From Gammaproteobacteria bacterium (GTDB lineage: Bacteria; Pseudomonadota; Gammaproteobacteria; SZUA-229), in assembly GCA_027858635.1 (NCBI GenBank), contig JAQICG010000420.1:1-5223 (forward strand): a stretch of DNA of 5,223 nucleotides, read 5' to 3'. The position numbers and the translations under genes were made by a program. Under the pieces are notes generated by a model that made no database searches, was not told the DNA's origin, and was given only the letters and a program-made list of their open reading frames with translations. This document shows, one piece after another, positions 1 to 5,223 of this stretch. Numbering within the stretch: the first letter of the stretch is position 1; every line of letters starts with the position of its first letter.

Positions 1-1497
1 CTGGAATACACCGCAGAATTATCCGGCGTGCCGAAAGAGAAGCTGGAACGTCTGGCCATACAGGATGCTGATCCGAAAAAGAAGATCTCCTCTTTCTGGA
101 CTATGGGTTTCAACCAACATACCCGTGGTGTCTGGGCCAATGGCCTGATGTACAACGTGCATCTGTTGACCGGCAAAATCTCCGAGCCGGGCAACAGTCC
201 GTTCTCACTGACCGGACAGCCTTCAGCCTGCGGTACCGCACGCGAAGTGGGTACCTTCTCGCATCGTCTACCCGCCGATTATGTAGTGAAGAAAAAAGAG
301 CACCGTGACCTGGCGGAAGAAATCTGGCAGTTACCTGAAGGCACCATTCCCGGAAAACCCGGTTACCACGCGGTGTTACAGAACCGCATGCTGAAAGACG
401 GCAAACTCAACGCCTACTGGGTGCAGTGCAATAACAACATGCAGGCCGGTGCCAATATGAACGAGGAGACCTACCCCGGCTACCGCAATCCGGCGAACTT
501 TATCGTCGTCTCCGACCCCTACCCCACGGTCACCGCCATGGCGGCTGACCTGATTCTGCCCACCGCCATGTGGACCGAAAAGGAGGGCGCCTACGGCAAC
601 GCCGAACGCCGCACCCAGTTCTGGCGTCAGCAGGTACAGGCGCCCGGCGAAGCCAAGTCAGACATGTGGCAGGTGATCGAATTTTCCAAACGCTTCAAGG
701 TTGAAGATGTCTGGCCGGAAGAGATTATCGCCAAAAAACCCGAGCTGCGTGGCAAAACTCTTTACGAAGTGCTGTACGCCAATGGCCAGGTCGACAAGTT
801 CCCGAAAGTGACCGTGCAGGATAGCGACGGCAATAAATACGGCAACCACGAAATGGAAGATTTCGGCTTCTACGTGCAGAAAGGTCTGTTCGAAGAGTAC
901 CGCCGCTTCCAGCTGGAAGGCCCCAAAAAAGGTCACGAGCAGGCCGACTTCGATACCTACCACAAGGTGCGTGGCCTACGCTGGCCGGTGGTTGATGGCA
1001 AGGAGACGCTGTGGCGTTATCGCGAAGGCTATGACAGCTATGTAAAAGCCGGTGAAGGCGTCAATTTCTACGGCAAAGCCGATGGTCGTGCCAATATCAT
1101 CACCGCGCCCTACGAGCCTGCCGCGGAAAGCCCGGATGAAGAATATGATCTGTGGTTATGTACCGGCCGGGTGCTCGAACACTGGCATTCCGGTTCCATG
1201 ACCCGTCGCGTGCCCGAGCTGTACAAAGCCTTTCCCGATGCGGTGATCTTCATGCACCCCGATGATGCCAAGGCGCGTGGACTACGTCGCGGCCTGCCCG
1301 CCAAAGTGGTCAGTCGCCGTGGTGAAATGACGGCACGAGTTGAAACTCGGGGCCGCAATAAGATGCCCAGAGGACTAATCTTTGTGCCCTGGTTCGATGC
1401 CAGTCGCCTGATCAACAAGGTCACTCTGGATGCCACCGATCCATTATCGAAAGAGACGGATTACAAGAAGTGCGCCATCAAGGTGGTCAAAACCTGA
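1..1497 (+). CDS. napA: Periplasmic nitrate reductase catalytic subunit NapA, C-terminal 498 residues (5' end outside window)
   Basis: NapA reduces nitrate to nitrite in the periplasm using a Mo-bis-MGD cofactor and one [4Fe-4S] cluster, taking electrons from NapB. The reading frame is open from base 1 to the TGA at 1495-1497. The family is about 830 residues, so roughly the first 330 are missing, including the Tat signal, the cluster cysteines and the Mo-ligand cysteine. Visible landmarks, numbered from the first visible codon, are MGFNQHTRGVWAN (about 35-47), PFSLTGQPSACGTAREVGTF (about 68-87), SDPYPTV, and AYGNAERRTQFWRQQVQAPG (about 197-216), all typical of NapA rather than assimilatory NasA or membrane-bound NarG. 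From about residue 380 (DLWLCTGRVLEHWHSGSMTRR) runs the C-terminal molybdopterin-dinucleotide-binding domain, ending in LDATDPLSKETDYKKCA as in E. coli NapA. No internal stop or frameshift is seen. napG follows 34 bases downstream. The ATG at base 28 is internal, not the start. Confidence 0.98.
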   Translation: MEYTAELSGVPKEKLERLAIQDADPKKKISSFWTMGFNQHTRGVWANGLMYNVHLLTGKISEPGNSPFSLTGQPSACGTAREVGTFSHRLPADYVVKKKEHRDLAEEIWQLPEGTIPGKPGYHAVLQNRMLKDGKLNAYWVQCNNNMQAGANMNEETYPGYRNPANFIVVSDPYPTVTAMAADLILPTAMWTEKEGAYGNAERRTQFWRQQVQAPGEAKSDMWQVIEFSKRFKVEDVWPEEIIAKKPELRGKTLYEVLYANGQVDKFPKVTVQDSDGNKYGNHEMEDFGFYVQKGLFEEYRRFQLEGPKKGHEQADFDTYHKVRGLRWPVVDGKETLWRYREGYDSYVKAGEGVNFYGKADGRANIITAPYEPAAESPDEEYDLWLCTGRVLEHWHSGSMTRRVPELYKAFPDAVIFMHPDDAKARGLRRGLPAKVVSRRGEMTARVETRGRNKMPRGLIFVPWFDASRLINKVTLDATDPLSKETDYKKCAIKVVKT

Positions 1498-1522
1498 AGT
1501 CTCAATTGACGTGAACCGGAAC

Positions 1523-1526
1523 AGGA
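1523..1526 (+). promoter_or_regulatory. Ribosome binding site that sets the napG start
   Basis: AGGA lies 5 bases before the ATG at 1532. An in-frame GTG at 1511 and an in-frame ATG at 1430, inside napA, have no comparable upstream purine tract, so this site favours 1532. Confidence 0.65.
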
Positions 1527-1531
1527 AAAAG

Positions 1532-2428
1532 ATGCTTTCCCAACAGACCTCATCGCGCATACCCGCATCGGTCAGTCGTCGACGCTTTCTGGTGAGCAGC
1601 GCACGAACTGCCGGCGCAGCAGCGCTTATGGGGCTAGGCGTCGGCCTGTATTCACGGCAATCGGTTTCTCTCTCGGCAGAGGCATTGCGTCCGCCCGGTG
1701 CCCTGACCGAGAAGGATTTTAACAGTGCCTGCGTACGTTGCGGCCTGTGCGTACGCGACTGCCCGTTTGACACACTCAGCCTGGCAAAACTGGGGGATCC
1801 GGCCACGCTGGGTACGCCCTACTTCACTGCCAGGGAGATACCGTGCGAAATGTGCGACGACATCCCCTGCGTCAAAGCCTGTCCCACCAGTGCACTGGAT
1901 CACAGTCTGGAAGAGATCGATAATGCCCGCATGGGTCTGGCGGTACTGCTGGATGAAGAAACCTGCCTCAACTTTAAGGGGCTGCGTTGTGATGTCTGTC
2001 ATCGCATCTGCCCGGCCATCGATCAGGCGATCACTCTGGAGCATGTCTCCAACGTGCGCACCGGCAAACATGCCATGTTCATCCCCACCGTACATTCCGA
2101 GCACTGCACCGGCTGCGGCAAGTGCGAATACGGCTGTGTACTCGAAGAGGCCGCTATCAAGGTACTGCCCATACGCCTGGCCAAAGGCGAATTGGGGCAG
2201 CACTATCGCTGGGGCTGGGAAGAGAAAGAGAAGGCCGGTCACAGTCTGGTCAGGCCTGACATCGAACACCAATACAATCTGCCCGAAGGCCAGCGTTACG
2301 ATTACGAAGGCGAGGGGCTGATTTTTGATGAGCGCGACAGGGAGAATTCCGGAAGCCGTTCGGACGAGTCCCCTTTTGCCAGTGATCCTCTGGAAACATT
2401 AAACCGGGGCTTGAAGGAATCGCCATGA
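1532..2428 (+). CDS. napG: Ferredoxin-type protein NapG, Tat-exported, four [4Fe-4S] motifs
   Basis: NapG is a periplasmic iron-sulfur protein that works with membrane NapH to carry electrons from quinol towards NapA. The ATG at 1532 gives 298 residues with a twin-arginine signal (SRRRFL, 15-20) followed by an Ala/Gly-rich hydrophobic stretch (24-40). Four cysteine groups can be read: C67/70/73/77, C105/108/113/117, C145/153/156/160 and C192/195/198/202, which fits four [4Fe-4S] clusters. RPPGALTEKDF, IPCEMCDDIPC, ARMGLAVL and KGELGQHYRWGW match E. coli NapG closely. That protein is about 231 residues and ends soon after the HYR-GW motif. Here about 70 further residues follow (EEKEKAGHSLV, then EHQYNLPEGQRYDYEGEGL, then an acidic, Ser-rich end). 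An in-frame GTG at 1511 would add seven residues and cannot be excluded. The stop overlaps the napH start (ATGA at 2425-2428), implying translational coupling. Confidence 0.96.
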   Translation: MLSQQTSSRIPASVSRRRFLVSSARTAGAAALMGLGVGLYSRQSVSLSAEALRPPGALTEKDFNSACVRCGLCVRDCPFDTLSLAKLGDPATLGTPYFTAREIPCEMCDDIPCVKACPTSALDHSLEEIDNARMGLAVLLDEETCLNFKGLRCDVCHRICPAIDQAITLEHVSNVRTGKHAMFIPTVHSEHCTGCGKCEYGCVLEEAAIKVLPIRLAKGELGQHYRWGWEEKEKAGHSLVRPDIEHQYNLPEGQRYDYEGEGLIFDERDRENSGSRSDESPFASDPLETLNRGLKESP

Positions 2429-3354
2429 AAACACGCCGTCATTCCGGTGCAGAAGCAATACAGGGCAAAGGCTGGCTGCTGGCTCATAAGTGGCTGCTGG
2501 CAAGGCGCTTCAGTCAGTTGTCGATCCTGACAGTATTTATGCTCGGCCCCTGGTTTGGACTGTGGATCGTCAAGGGCAACCTCAATGCCAGTCTGACTCT
2601 GGACACGCTGCCACTGACCGATCCTTATGTATTACTGCAATCGCTGTTTGCCGGCCATGTGCCGGAAACATCCGCCATTATCGGCGCGGTTATCATTCTG
2701 GTGTTTTATCTGTTGGTCAGTGGCCGGGTATATTGCTCATGGGTCTGCCCGGTCAATATGATTACCGATCTGGCGCACTGGTTACGTGAACGCCTTGGCA
2801 TTAAGAGCGCATCAAACATCTCAAAAAATACCCGCTACTGGTTGCTCGGCGTCACCCTGCTGCTGGCCTTCGCTGTCAGCAACATAGCATGGGAAGCGGT
2901 CAACCCGGTCTCGATGATGCATCGAGGTCTTATCTTCGGCATGGGTATGGCCTGGATTGTATTGCTCGCCGTCTTTGTTTTTGATTTTATTATCAGCCGC
3001 CGTGGCTGGTGCAGTCATTTGTGCCCGGTCGGTGCTTTCTACAGCCTGCTGGGTACGCACAGCCCTTTACGGGTTCGCGCAGATGCCCGTGCTCAGTGCA
3101 ATGACTGCATGGACTGTTTTATGGTCTGTCCCGAGCAGCAGGTGATACGCCCCGCATTAAAAGGCGCTGAAAAGGGCATCGGCCCGGTGATCACATCACC
3201 CAACTGTACGAATTGTGGCCGCTGCATCGATGTCTGTAGCAAGCAGGTTTTTCATTTCGGCTTACGCTTTAATAACAGCACTGATGACACCGCTGAGAAT
3301 AATAAATACGAAAACAAGCACCCTAATAACAAACACACTAATCAAGCTACTTGA
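2425..3354 (+). CDS. napH: Quinol dehydrogenase membrane component NapH
   Basis: NapH is the inner-membrane partner of NapG; together they form a quinol-oxidising branch feeding the nitrate reductase. The protein is 309 residues (E. coli about 287). Four hydrophobic segments are visible at about 31-49, 82-99, 137-153 and 170-190. Two family-typical CxxxCP motifs follow the second and fourth segments (CSWVCP 104-109 and CSHLCP 196-201). A C-terminal cytoplasmic ferredoxin domain has C225/228/231/235 and C261/264/267/271. The second motif reads CTNCGRCIDVCSK, with Ser instead of the common Pro after the last Cys. The ATG overlaps the napG stop and is preceded by GAAGGAA at 2413-2419 with a 5-base spacer, so the start is firm. 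The last 25 or so residues are low-complexity and rich in Asn, Lys, Thr and His, encoded by an AT-rich stretch. This tail looks dispensable. Confidence 0.96.
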   Translation: MKTRRHSGAEAIQGKGWLLAHKWLLARRFSQLSILTVFMLGPWFGLWIVKGNLNASLTLDTLPLTDPYVLLQSLFAGHVPETSAIIGAVIILVFYLLVSGRVYCSWVCPVNMITDLAHWLRERLGIKSASNISKNTRYWLLGVTLLLAFAVSNIAWEAVNPVSMMHRGLIFGMGMAWIVLLAVFVFDFIISRRGWCSHLCPVGAFYSLLGTHSPLRVRADARAQCNDCMDCFMVCPEQQVIRPALKGAEKGIGPVITSPNCTNCGRCIDVCSKQVFHFGLRFNNSTDDTAENNKYENKHPNNKHTNQAT

Positions 3355-3356
3355 GC

Positions 3357-3362
3357 AGAGGT
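3357..3362 (+). promoter_or_regulatory. Ribosome binding site that sets the napB start
   Basis: AGAGGT lies 3 bases before the ATG at 3366 and 6 bases before a second ATG at 3369. It lies downstream of the in-frame TTG at 3351, so it argues against initiation at that TTG. Confidence 0.6.
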
Positions 3363-3365
3363 CCT

Positions 3366-3824
3366 ATGATGATCAACAAACTATCCATAATCGCATCCAT
3401 TACGCTGGGCGTGCTTGCAGTCACCACCTCACTGCAAACCCACTCGGCGGAAGTTGAATCACTGCGCGGCGCTTCGGAGCTGGATCGCAATTCATCAGCG
3501 CCTGAGCATAAAAGGTATGCCAAAGATGGTCGACCCATTGCTCGCGACTATGTACAACAGCCCCCGCTGATTCCACACAAGATCGACAATTACAGAATCA
3601 ATCTTAAATCCAACAAGTGCCTGTCCTGTCACAGCTGGAAAAATTACCGCGAAGCGGGTGCGACAAAAATCAGCCAGACCCATTTCGAAGACAGAGACAA
3701 ACATGTTCTGGCCAATGTATCAGCGCGTCGGTATTTCTGTACCCAGTGCCATGTGCCACAGGTTAATGCACCCGCACTGGTGGAAAACGAATTTGAGCCG
3801 ATAACCGCGATTTCCGGTGAATAA
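3366..3824 (+). CDS. napB: Periplasmic dihaem cytochrome c NapB, electron-transfer subunit of nitrate reductase
   Basis: NapB is the small subunit that passes electrons from NapC or NapGH to NapA in the periplasm. From the ATG at 3366 it has 152 residues, close to the 149 of E. coli. A Sec-type signal peptide is visible: Lys near the start, a hydrophobic core at about 7-20, and probable cleavage after HSA (26-28). Two CxxCH haem-binding motifs are present, CLSCH (85-89) and CTQCH (125-129). Family motifs include YVQQPPLIPHKID (62-74), ISQTHFEDRD (102-111) and NVSARRYFCTQCHVPQ (117-132). H71 and H107 are candidate distal haem ligands by position. The ATG at 3369 has better ribosome-site spacing and may be the true start, removing one Met. 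The TTG at 3351 overlaps the napH stop but lacks an upstream ribosome site. The gene lies 11 bases after napH and 26 bases before napC. Confidence 0.96.
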   Translation: MMINKLSIIASITLGVLAVTTSLQTHSAEVESLRGASELDRNSSAPEHKRYAKDGRPIARDYVQQPPLIPHKIDNYRINLKSNKCLSCHSWKNYREAGATKISQTHFEDRDKHVLANVSARRYFCTQCHVPQVNAPALVENEFEPITAISGE

Positions 3825-3850
3825 CAACTCAATTAGCAACCTGTTTATGG

Positions 3851-4483
3851 ATGTCCGTTATGAATAGCAACAAATCTACCGAGTGCAATATTATCTGCCG
3901 CTTATGGGAGAAATTGAAGAAGCCTTCTCTCCGATATTCACTGGGCGCTCTGCTCGCCGTTGGTTTTGTCGCAGGCATCATCTTCTGGGGTGGTTTCAAT
4001 ACGGCGATGGAGATGACCAACACCGAAGAGTTCTGCATCTCCTGTCATGAAATGAGAGACAATGTCTATGAAGAGTACAAGCAAACTATTCATTACACCA
4101 ATCGCACCGGTGTTCGCGCTACCTGCCCTGACTGCCATGTACCGAAAGAGTGGCAGCATAAGATCGTGCGCAAGATAAAGGCCAGTAACGAGCTACTGCA
4201 CAAAGCGCTTGGCACCATCGACACGCGTGAGAAGTTTGAGGCCAAGCGTCTCGAGCTTGCCGGCAATGTCTGGAAGGCGATGAAAAAAACAGATTCACGA
4301 GAGTGTCGAAACTGTCATGACTTTGAATTCATGGACTTCGGTGAACAGGGTAGACGCGCGGTCAGCCAGCACTCAACCGCACTTGACGAAGACAAGACCT
4401 GTATTGACTGTCATAAGGGTATCGCTCATGAATTGCCGGATATGCATTCTATTGATCCAACCGGAGTCATCGGCAGTAATTAG
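3851..4483 (+). CDS. napC: Tetrahaem cytochrome c quinol dehydrogenase NapC
   Basis: NapC, of the NapC/NirT/NrfH family, is anchored in the inner membrane; it oxidises quinol and reduces NapB. The protein is 210 residues (E. coli 200). A single membrane anchor spans about 30-49 (SLGALLAVGFVAGIIFWGGF). Four CxxCH motifs follow in the periplasmic domain: CISCH (62-66), CPDCH (92-96), CRNCH (152-156) and CIDCH (184-188). NTEEFCISCHEMRDNVYEEY, GVRATCPDCHVPKEW and CIDCHKGIAHELPDM match E. coli NapC almost residue for residue. The start is uncertain: the ATG at 3851 has no good ribosome site, while the in-frame ATG at 3860 has GGA at 3849-3851 8 bases upstream and would give 207 residues. The cytoplasmic N-terminus contains two cysteines (C12 and C16) that I do not recall from E. 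coli NapC. This is the last gene of the operon, followed by a terminator 28 bases after its stop. Confidence 0.96.
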   Translation: MSVMNSNKSTECNIICRLWEKLKKPSLRYSLGALLAVGFVAGIIFWGGFNTAMEMTNTEEFCISCHEMRDNVYEEYKQTIHYTNRTGVRATCPDCHVPKEWQHKIVRKIKASNELLHKALGTIDTREKFEAKRLELAGNVWKAMKKTDSRECRNCHDFEFMDFGEQGRRAVSQHSTALDEDKTCIDCHKGIAHELPDMHSIDPTGVIGSN

Positions 4484-4510
4484 ATAACAGACTTTAAATA
4501 CTGTAGAAAC

Positions 4511-4541
4511 AAAGAAGCCGGTTAGACTGGGCTTCTTTTTT
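4511..4541 (+). terminator. Rho-independent terminator of the nap operon
   Basis: A perfect 9-base inverted repeat, AAAGAAGCC at 4511-4519 and GGCTTCTTT at 4530-4538, encloses a 10-base loop. An unbroken T run at 4536-4541 and further T-rich sequence follow. An alternative fold lengthens the stem through CCGGT/ACTGG (4518-4522 with 4526-4530, one G-T pair) by bulging G4531. It sits 27 bases after the napC stop and marks the end of the nap transcript. Confidence 0.88.
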
Positions 4542-4675
4542 CTCTTTATTTGAAACGACTCAACTAATTCGAAATAGTACGTTACTTTATTAACCCGGCG
4601 GGCACCCGTCTTTATGATTTTACTTATATAAAATTCCGACGCCCTCAGAAAAGCCATGAATATCTGAAACCACCG

Positions 4676-4681
4676 TATAAT
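4676..4681 (+). promoter_or_regulatory. Possible -10 element (TATAAT) for the ychJ-like gene
   Basis: TATAAT matches the sigma-70 -10 consensus exactly and ends 8 bases before the ATG at 4690. No convincing -35 hexamer lies 16-18 bases upstream and there is no TGn extension, so the call is tentative. If it is used, transcription would start at about the ATG and the mRNA would be leaderless. A weaker alternative, TATAAA at 4627-4632, would leave a leader of about 50 bases. Confidence 0.35.
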
Positions 4682-4689
4682 TCACGCTT

Positions 4690-5100
4690 ATGAGTATCAA
4701 TCATCGTGAAAACTGCCCCTGCGGCTCGGAAAAATCTTTTTCACAATGCTGTGTGAAATACCTGAACGGCGAGAGCAATGCTGAAACCGCCGAGCAGTTA
4801 ATGCGTTCAAGATACAACGCCTATGTAAAAGAAAATGAGTCTTATCTGAAAAAGACCTGGCACGAAGAGACCCGACCCGAGAGCATCGAATTCGAGCCGA
4901 AGATAAAATGGATTCGGTTGCGCATAAAAAATACCGTAGAGGGAGGCGTCGATGACGAACAGGGCAGCGTTGAATTTATCGCCACCTATAAAATCAATGG
5001 CCGTGCCATGCAGTTACATGAAGTCAGTCGATTTCGCCGAAGTAACGGTTGCTGGCTTTATCTTGATGGCGAGCACCCGGGCACAGAAAACCCGGGATAA
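4690..5100 (+). CDS. ychJ: YchJ/UPF0225-family protein (SEC-C motif plus NTF2-like domain)
   Basis: This 136-residue soluble protein starts with a SEC-C zinc-binding motif, NCPCGSEKSFSQCC (C9, C11, C20, C21). The YchJ signature AEQLMRSRYNAYV follows (about 34-46), then a KTWHEE segment and an NTF2-like alpha+beta fold (about 30-131) ending FRRSNGCWLYLDGEHP. E. coli YchJ is about 152 residues and carries a second SEC-C motif at its C-terminus. Here the protein stops after GEHPGTENPG, so that second motif is missing. The family's function is not established; zinc binding by the N-terminal motif is inferred from SEC-C homologues. The start is well fixed: an in-frame TAA at 4678-4680 lies just upstream and the SEC-C motif begins within ten residues. 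No Shine-Dalgarno sequence is visible. The gene is separated from napC by a terminator and is not part of the nap operon. Confidence 0.9.
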   Translation: MSINHRENCPCGSEKSFSQCCVKYLNGESNAETAEQLMRSRYNAYVKENESYLKKTWHEETRPESIEFEPKIKWIRLRIKNTVEGGVDDEQGSVEFIATYKINGRAMQLHEVSRFRRSNGCWLYLDGEHPGTENPG

Positions 5101-5119
5101 AAAAACGCCCCCTTTTATC
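5076..5119. terminator. Hairpin-forming region between convergent genes, possible weak terminator
   Basis: Two copies of CCCGGG (5076-5081 and 5091-5096), each self-complementary, can pair across a 9-base loop at the very end of the ychJ-like gene. GATAAAA (5096-5102) and TTTTATC (5113-5119) form an adjoining AT-rich 7-base inverted repeat spanning both stop codons. Neither has a T run directly after a GC-rich stem on either strand, so these are not canonical terminators. A shared role at this convergent junction is an inference from position. Confidence 0.35.
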
Positions 5120-5223
5120 GACCTGATTCCAGCAGGCCTTCGGCTTCCAGCCGCTCTCTGACCTGCTGCATGACCTGGTTTAATTCCAGTCGCTGCTCGG
5201 GGGCCAAAGAAGCATCCTTCTTA
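5115..5223 (-). CDS. C-terminal 35 residues of an unidentified protein (5' end outside window)
   Basis: Read on the - strand, a frame entering at 5222 stays open for 35 codons to a TAA at 5117-5115. The peptide starts KKDASLAPEQRLELNQ, continues MQQVRERLEAEG and ends LLESGR. It is charged and Gln/Glu/Leu/Arg-rich, with leucines and valines spaced as in an amphipathic helix or short coiled coil, so it reads like a real helical C-terminus. It converges on the ychJ-like gene with only 14 bases between the two stop codons. The family cannot be recognised from this fragment. It is supported by amino-acid composition and its tight convergent position, not by a known motif. Confidence 0.6.
   Translation of the reverse strand, partial: KKDASLAPEQRLELNQVMQQVRERLEAEGLLESGR

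Noticed and set aside
1430..1531. In-frame upstream start for napG inside napA (ATG at 1430)
   Set aside because: It would overlap napA by 68 bases and add 34 residues before the Tat signal with no family resemblance. The ATG at 1532 has a ribosome site and places the twin-arginine motif at a normal distance.
1652..2272. Long open frame on the - strand across napG
   Set aside because: It is antisense to a clearly conserved gene, has no recognisable domain, and results from the codon bias of napG.
1725..2321. 198-codon + strand frame inside napG in another phase
   Set aside because: It is a shadow of napG; its product has no recognisable motif and the Cys-rich conserved frame is the other one.
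3351..3365. TTG at 3351 as napB start, overlapping the napH stop
   Set aside because: No ribosome site lies upstream of it, whereas AGAGGT at 3357-3362 serves the ATGs at 3366/3369 and gives a normal signal peptide.
4590..4612. GC-rich patch CCCGGCGGGCACCCG in the napC-ychJ spacer as a hairpin or operator
   Set aside because: Possible stems are only 3-4 base pairs with very small loops, and there is no clear dyad symmetry.
4373..4657. 94-codon - strand frame across the napC 3' end and terminator
   Set aside because: It runs antisense through conserved napC codons and the terminator hairpin, and its product resembles nothing I know.

Overview
The window carries the 3' part of a periplasmic nitrate reductase (nap) operon on the + strand, in the order napA (5'-truncated by the window edge) - napG - napH - napB - napC. 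A strong intrinsic terminator follows napC. Next come a separate small gene of the YchJ/UPF0225 (SEC-C plus NTF2-like) family and, at the right edge, the last 35 codons of an unidentified gene on the - strand. Protein sequences resemble gammaproteobacterial Nap proteins such as those of E. coli along their whole length, base composition is moderate, and the order A-G-H-B-C matches the E. coli napFDAGHBC cluster. I infer a gammaproteobacterium capable of nitrate respiration. The genus cannot be named from this sequence.

Layout: napA 1-1497 (C-terminal 498 residues); napG 1532-2428; napH 2425-3354 (ATGA overlap with napG); napB 3366-3824; napC 3851-4483; terminator 4511-4541; a 206-base gene-free spacer from 4484 to 4689; ychJ-like gene 4690-5100; converging - strand gene tail 5115-5223. 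Gaps between the nap genes are 34 bases or fewer, so they are almost certainly one transcript. Its promoter and any napF/napD/napE lie upstream of the window.

How the genes work together (established for the family): NapC, a membrane-anchored tetrahaem quinol dehydrogenase, and the NapG/NapH iron-sulfur pair (NapH in the membrane, NapG exported by Tat) draw electrons from quinol. Electrons pass to the dihaem cytochrome NapB and then to the Mo-bis-MGD catalytic subunit NapA, which reduces nitrate to nitrite in the periplasm. Because both napC and napGH are present, the host probably has two quinol entry routes (NapC and NapGH).

I found no undescribed system here. The oddities are modest: a C-terminal extension on NapG, an Asn/Lys-rich low-complexity tail on NapH, a YchJ-like protein lacking the usual second SEC-C motif, a perfect TATAAT directly upstream of the ychJ start with no Shine-Dalgarno, and an unidentified converging gene.
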